Below are positions 8,052 through 11,218 of a DNA stretch of 11,218 nucleotides, piece after piece. Each line of letters opens with the position of its first letter. Position 1 is the first letter of the stretch. The position numbers and the translations under genes are program-made. The notes under the pieces are model-generated. The model saw only the letters and a list, made by a program, of their open reading frames with translations. It was not told where the DNA came from and made no database searches. The DNA is taken from assembly GCA_003024985.2 (NCBI GenBank), contig PXIH01S0000659.1, one strand, 5' to 3'. The DNA comes from Euperipatoides rowelli. Its lineage: Eukaryota; Onychophora; Udeonychophora; Euonychophora; Peripatopsidae.

Positions 8052-8411
8052 CAGCGTTTCTCAAACTGGGGGTCATGATCCCCAGGCAGTGATTGAAGGG
8101 AACCGCGAGCTAAGAGAAAGAAAAAAAATATACATATTTTAGAATTATTCCTTTGAAGCTTACCATTAGTAAACAAACACATTGCCGTATTACATAATTG
8201 AATCCTGTTAGATTTTTTTCTATTTCTTAATATAAAAAGAATTTAAAATTTAGCTGACCATTATTTAAAATTTTAGCTTCTTAATTGCTAAACTCCTTGT
8301 CAAGTGACCACCAGGAATCATTTTCAATCTTATGCAAGATACCGTCTTTTTTAAGTCAATTGTACATGGTGAATTATAAAGAAAAACAAACAAGCTCAAG
8401 ATTCTCATAAG

Positions 8412-8506
8412 CTACTATTATAAATTAAATCGGACAAATTATATTAGTCAAATTTAATAAAGCTCTTGTTTTGTTTTAAATTCTTTAATAACCTTCGAGC
8501 GGGCGT
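8412..8506 (+). repeat. Subterminal inverted repeat, left arm
   Basis: This arm pairs with 9521-9614 over about 95 bases with a few small gaps, at roughly 80% by eye. Shared blocks include GTTTTGTTTTAAATTC and AACCTTCGAGCG. The left arm sits 360 bases from its terminus and the right arm 162 bases from its own, so either the left side has gained sequence or 8412-9614 is a separate foldback unit nested in the hAT element. Confidence 0.85.
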
Positions 8507-8606
8507 GCTGTCGTAAATTTTACAACAAATCCAAATTTTTATAAAATGTGTCTAGTGTAGACTATAGTCTTGTGGGTTTATCTCTGCCTTCTATTAATAA
8601 AACTAA

Positions 8607-8626
8607 CCCACCCCTCCCCCTCCCCC
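8607..8626 (-). other. G-quadruplex-type tract
   Basis: On the minus strand the tract is four G runs of 5, 5, 4 and 3 separated by single bases (C3-A-C4-T-C5-T-C5 on the plus strand). Single-base loops make this a textbook intramolecular quadruplex motif in otherwise AT-rich DNA. Confidence 0.75.
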
Positions 8627-8871
8627 ACTACAATATTGGTAGGTTTTTACCATGCACTTGACATAGCTCATTTTATAGTTATTTTTTAGAATTCTTTGTA
8701 AAACTGCGTCCAAACATAAATTTTACAACACGCACTCGATGTAAGATTTTTTTTCCGTATTGTATAATGGAAAAGAAAAAAACGCCAGCTTCTATGAAAT
8801 GCTATCAATATAATTTATTTACTGCATATGACACTCACAAATAGAAATACTTTGCTTATAATGTAGAAAAA

Positions 8872-8957
8872 TGAATAATTCAGATTATATAATAATAATA
8901 CAGGTAGACTATAATTGACTTATTTAGTCTACCTGTGTATCTAATCTGAATTATTCA
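8872..8957. repeat. 86-nt two-tier hairpin inside the hAT element
   Basis: The outer arms 8872-8887 and 8942-8957 are perfectly complementary for 16 bp (TGAATAATTCAGATTA). The inner arms 8900-8910 and 8926-8936 are perfect for 11 bp (ACAGGTAGACT). An unpaired 12 versus 4 base bulge separates the two stems, and the terminal loop is 15 bases. The size and shape resemble a pre-miRNA or a small foldback element. Perfect stems imply recent origin or selection. Confidence 0.85.
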
Positions 8958-9245
8958 AAATTTGTAAAATTAGTAATTTTTGATTTCATTTATAGCTTTT
9001 ATCTTTGTAATTTTCTTTAGTAGCAAATAAAGTTTGCTTGAAGAAAAAAAAAGTGCCGTAAATATTGTAGAAAGCAAACGTAGCCTATATCACAAAATTA
9101 TATAATTTTGTTATTTACATGACTTGCTTTCTTCAGTCATATTTATGGCATTTTTTTTTTTCAAGCAAACTTTTTTTTGCTACTAAAGAAAATTACAAAG
9201 ATAAAATCCATAAAATGAATTTAAAAATTACTAATTTTACAAATT
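8958..9245. repeat. Long inverted repeat with arms of about 94 nt
   Basis: Left arm 8958-9051 and right arm 9151-9245 are complementary over nearly their whole length. Perfect stretches include TTTGTAAAATTAGTAATTTT, ATCTTTGTAATTTTCTTTAG and AGTTTGCTTGAA. The 99-base spacer has its own stem GAAAGCAA (9070-9077) with TTGCTTTC (9124-9131), and between these an exact 20-bp palindrome (9092-9111). The left arm begins directly after the hairpin at 8872-8957. Transcription of this segment would give long double-stranded RNA. Confidence 0.88.
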
Positions 9246-9520
9246 TCCCTTCACATATTAGCATTTGTAGATTTNTTTTAATTGTGTGAATTAATGATAT
9301 AATTTTAAATTAGTATTAAAAATCTAAACTGAACAAAAAAAAGTAACAACTTTAACAAAGTATAGAATAGATGTAAGAAATAATTTTATTATTAGCCTAC
9401 TCATATTTAAAAGTTTCATTATTATTCATATTTTTAAAAGTTCTTGTAGTTATTGCATTTTAATACATAGGATTCTAAGAGAGGTAAAAATTACATGTGC
9501 CTACTCATGTTAAAAATTTG

Positions 9521-9614
9521 GGCGCGCTCGCTCGAAGGTTAATGAATTTAAAACAAAACTTCAGGTGTTATTAAATTTGATTAATAATTTGTCCTATTTA
9601 ATTTACAGTAGTAG
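9521..9614 (-). repeat. Subterminal inverted repeat, right arm
   Basis: This is the inverted partner of 8412-8506. It begins with GCGCGCTCGCTCGAAGG, one of the most CpG-dense segments of the window. The left copy reads CCTTCGAGCGGGCGTG, which differs mainly at bases consistent with point changes. Confidence 0.85.
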
Positions 9615-9651
9615 TTTATTTTGTTAATGATTAAGTTATTTTTTTTAATTT

Positions 9652-9704
9652 CCTCCCCCACCCCCACCCCTGTAGAAAAAAAATGATATGGGGGGGGAGG
9701 GGAG
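9652..9704. repeat. C-rich and G-rich tract pair
   Basis: CCTCCCCC (9652-9659, within a longer C-rich tract to 9670) faces GGGGGAGG (9693-9700, within G8-A-G4 at 9690-9702), so the two can form a GC stem with a loop of about 33 bases. Each tract could instead take part in quadruplex or i-motif structures. It lies near the right end of the hAT element. Confidence 0.7.
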
Positions 9705-9776
9705 TTGCACTTGGGTCATTTTAACATTAAGACCTTTTTAAGAGGTCCTCAACTCAAAAAAGCTTGAGAACCACTG

Positions 9777-9784
9777 CTCTAAAG
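9777..9784. repeat. Target-site duplication, right copy
   Basis: CTCTAAAG follows the right terminus CCACTG and is identical to 8044-8051. Confidence 0.9.
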
Positions 9785-10084
9785 CAAAACAGATGAAACT
9801 ACAAAACTAAGTGTAATGTCCTGCATGAGCATGAGAAAGGATATTCTTCGAAATGGCCACAGTTATAGAGTGGATAGAAATTAGAATATAGAATATGGTT
9901 GCCAAAAGGAACAAAGGAAACTCTCCTTGGCTTTCTTTCTTTTACTCAGGTGAAAAGATTTTCATTAGTTTCGTATTCGTAATATTATCTCTTTTCAGAT
10001 AAAAAAGCTTTCCTAACCTTGAGAAGCTTGAGCGTATCCACTATAGAAAAAGCCTGAAAACTGTAGAATGGAATTATTATCTTC

Positions 10085-10197
10085 GTTGCTAGGGTAACGA
10101 CTAGCATACTGTGGAATGCCAATAGGCTGTCATGGCATAAGATTACCGTCCGCCCGGAGAATCTCCCATAGAATATTTTCACCTCTGATGTACGTCA
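10085..10197. promoter_or_regulatory. Candidate promoter: RFX X-box, CCAAT box, CRE-like site
   Basis: GTTGCTAGGGTAAC at 10085-10098 fits the RFX X-box consensus RYYNYY-N(1-3)-RRNRAC at every position, with a 2-base spacer. A CCAAT word lies at 10119-10123, 20 bases away, and TACGTCA at 10191-10197 contains the CREB/ATF half-site TGACG on the minus strand. The segment between is GC-raised and has several CpGs (10147-10156). RFX and NF-Y sites commonly occur together, and X-boxes typically sit close upstream of genes for cilium components. Leftward transcription is possible: a CTCAAG|GTTAGG donor on the minus strand at 10018/10017 could end a non-coding first exon. No start codon or protein can be tied to it, and the minus-strand ORF at 9985-10182 has no recognisable domain. 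Confidence 0.35.
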
Positions 10198-10244
10198 AAT
10201 CAGATAAGTGAACACTCTGAACTCCTTACCTGCAAGAAGCATTT

Positions 10245-10252
10245 ATGCAAAT
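10245..10252 (+). promoter_or_regulatory. Octamer motif ATGCAAAT
   Basis: An exact POU-domain octamer 48 bases beyond the CRE-like site; a second copy is at 10973-10980. An 8-mer of this composition is not rare in AT-rich DNA, so it adds only weak support to the promoter reading. Confidence 0.15.
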
Positions 10253-10606
10253 TATAGCGATATCGAATACTCAATCTAATTCAATTAGAATCCATATAGT
10301 TATTCTTGACTCCCATTATTATTATTGAGCTCATTCCAGTCATTGTAATTTTTATATTTATGTTATTAGACTAAAATATGATTGTTTTACAGTAAAACTT
10401 TATTGTAGTCTACTGGTTTATTATAATAATCCTCTTATTTCAGCTCTCCCAAGATCCATCTCTCCTCCTTTCTTCTTTCAACACAATATTTACTGTACAT
10501 GGTGACATAAGAGTTTCAAACATAATAGGTATACATAACCAAATCAATTAAAGGAAATTTTGTTTTGTTTTTCATAAGAATTTGATTGCCTAAAAAATTA
10601 TCTTTC
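10253..10606. other. AT-rich non-coding stretch
   Basis: No coding frame, element end or structured repeat is recognised. A pyrimidine-rich segment (10434-10482) is the only compositional feature. Confidence 0.5.
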
Positions 10607-10760
10607 ATTCGTTTCGGTCAGTGATACAGCCGGCCCCGCAATGATAGCTTACTCCCGGTATTACGGGCTATACAGTCTTCCAACCAAGTAATAGATAACA
10701 CACTATGGCTCGCACCCAGTTGCACAGAGCCTGTACAGGACATCACATGACATAATTACA
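10607..10760. other. GC-rich island of unknown origin
   Basis: The segment has a clearly higher GC content and CpG density than its flanks (GCCGGCCCCGC at 10629-10639, CCCGG near 10654, CGGGC near 10664). It contains an interrupted stem: ATAG plus CCCG (10644-10647, 10654-10657) with CGGG plus CTAT (10664-10671). A plus-strand frame (SDTAGPAMIAYSRYYGLYS) runs to TAA at 10689-10691 but resembles nothing I know. It could be an exon, a SINE fragment or a regulatory island. Confidence 0.3.
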
Positions 10761-10825
10761 CAACAGGTCACTAGACATTAAAGGTAACTTACACATTTAT
10801 TTATAATATAAAATTCTCATCTATA

Positions 10826-11124
10826 AAAAATTTCATGCGTGTCAAATTTTGTGATAGACATTGGCCAAAGAATAATCAAAATATATTCAAGTGATTATGA
10901 AAGGATTTTTAAAAACAGATTAGAAGAGTCAAATTGTGAAATCTCTAAATGGTGACTCATTTGCACAAAATGATGCAAATTTTAATTCTGATTTGAATAA
11001 AGAGAACAAATGTGCCCTCATAGATGGCAGTATTTTAAAATTATTTCAACTTCCATTGATGGGAAAAAATATGTTTGTTCCTAGTTACTGTACATCTTTC
11101 TTGTTACTAAAGTCAAATCTTTAA
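10826..11124 (+). pseudogene. Possible frameshifted coding relic, product unrecognised
   Basis: One frame is open from about 10826 and reads IIKIYSSDYERIF, then KNRLEESNCEISKW, up to TGA at 10947-10949. Overlapping it by some 25 bases, the next frame reads SLNGDSFAQNDANFNSDLNK, then ENKCALIDGSIL, to TAA at 11122-11124. Both have balanced hydrophilic residues that look like protein, and the switch near 10940 suggests one indel. There is no ATG for the first frame, and the apparent start at 10936 is GTG, which is not meaningful in a eukaryote. No domain is recognised. The second part becomes hydrophobic and less convincing after about residue 40. Confidence 0.25.
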
Positions 11125-11218
11125 AGTTTCACTCAAAATTTTTAATTTTTAATCGCCTTTTCTAATTGATTTCATGGCAGAAATCACAGCTATTGTCTGA
11201 AAGTTTTTTTTTTTTTTT

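Larger units (their letters stand above)
8052..9776. mobile_element. Complete non-autonomous hAT-superfamily transposon, 1725 bp
   Basis: The left end CAGCGTTTCTCAAACT (8052-8067) and the inverted right end CAGTGGTTCTCAAGCT (9776-9761) agree at 13 of 16 positions and match the CAGNGNTTCTCAA consensus of hAT (Charlie/SPIN-like) ends. Identical CTCTAAAG copies flank it. The left subterminal block GGGGGTCATGATCCCC (8068-8083) looks like the usual GGGGGTCGCGACCCC of such elements after CpG decay. No frame of transposase length or with hAT dimerisation motifs exists inside. Mobilisation would therefore have needed a transposase in trans. The interior is mostly inverted repeats (listed separately). 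The exact duplication suggests the insertion is not ancient, although three end mismatches are present. Strand is arbitrary. Confidence 0.88.

Noticed and set aside
7955-8182. Minus-strand ORF of 75 residues
   Set aside because: It crosses the left terminus and target duplication of the hAT element, so it is a by-product of the insertion.
9985-10182. Minus-strand ORF of 65 residues
   Set aside because: It overlaps the X-box/CCAAT cluster and shows no domain; promoter-like content explains the GC better.
11150-11203. Possible exon after CATGGCAG at the right edge
   Set aside because: No donor follows and the sequence runs into poly(T); evidence is too thin.
1-11218. CRISPR array, tRNA or rRNA genes, prokaryotic defence system
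   Set aside because: No regularly spaced repeats, cloverleaf with box A/B words, rRNA-like blocks or prokaryotic operon structure were seen; the window is eukaryotic.

Overview
This is a strongly AT-rich, repeat-laden, mostly non-coding piece of a eukaryotic nuclear genome, most likely an invertebrate animal. The signs are a non-LTR retrotransposon remnant, a complete non-autonomous hAT-type DNA transposon with an 8-bp target-site duplication, possible GT-AG introns, and no bacterial-style gene packing. The short palindromic words TAGGCCTA, TAGCCTA and TACCGGTA recur, which I associate with marine invertebrate genomes; this is an impression and not a species call. One N at 9275 points to a draft assembly. 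Left part (1-2300): on the minus strand, 294-71 looks like the last exon of a protein-coding gene or transposon-derived gene. It encodes a small beta-rich C-terminal domain (GDFVLIE ... YVEQVLS ... ELEVSFLRK ... SWVEKSQI), broken by one frameshift. A candidate upstream exon lies at 662-597. A 170-bp MITE-like element with perfect 14-bp ends (1003-1172) follows, then an imperfect inverted repeat (1609-1694) and a GC-raised patch holding short unrecognised ORFs (1932-2259). Middle part (2300-7100): AT desert with a TAA microsatellite, several foldback sequences (2887-2973, 3061-3086) and a lone hAT-like terminus (3777). At about 4611-5512 lies the dead 3' end of a CR1/Jockey-group LINE. Its reverse transcriptase C-terminus is broken into three frames and is followed by a 3' UTR ending in a short A-rich tail. 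A cluster of degenerate TAGC-containing words follows (5551-5745). Right part (7100-11218): 7303-7550 is GC-raised and ends in a good polyadenylation signal, so it is either a terminal exon or a solo LTR; it contains a perfect 10-bp hairpin. A 1725-bp hAT element (8052-9776) has matching ends and an exact CTCTAAAG duplication. Inside it are 95-bp subterminal inverted repeats, an 86-nt hairpin, a second inverted repeat with arms of about 94 nt, and G-quadruplex-type tracts, but no transposase. Just outside it, 10085-10197 carries a full RFX X-box, a CCAAT box and a CRE-like site, which together suggest a promoter. The last 400 bases contain a possible frameshifted coding relic. No complete gene is demonstrable, and no tRNA, rRNA, CRISPR or defence system is visible. 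The most interesting objects are the hAT element full of nested palindromes, the broken minus-strand exon and the X-box/CCAAT cluster.
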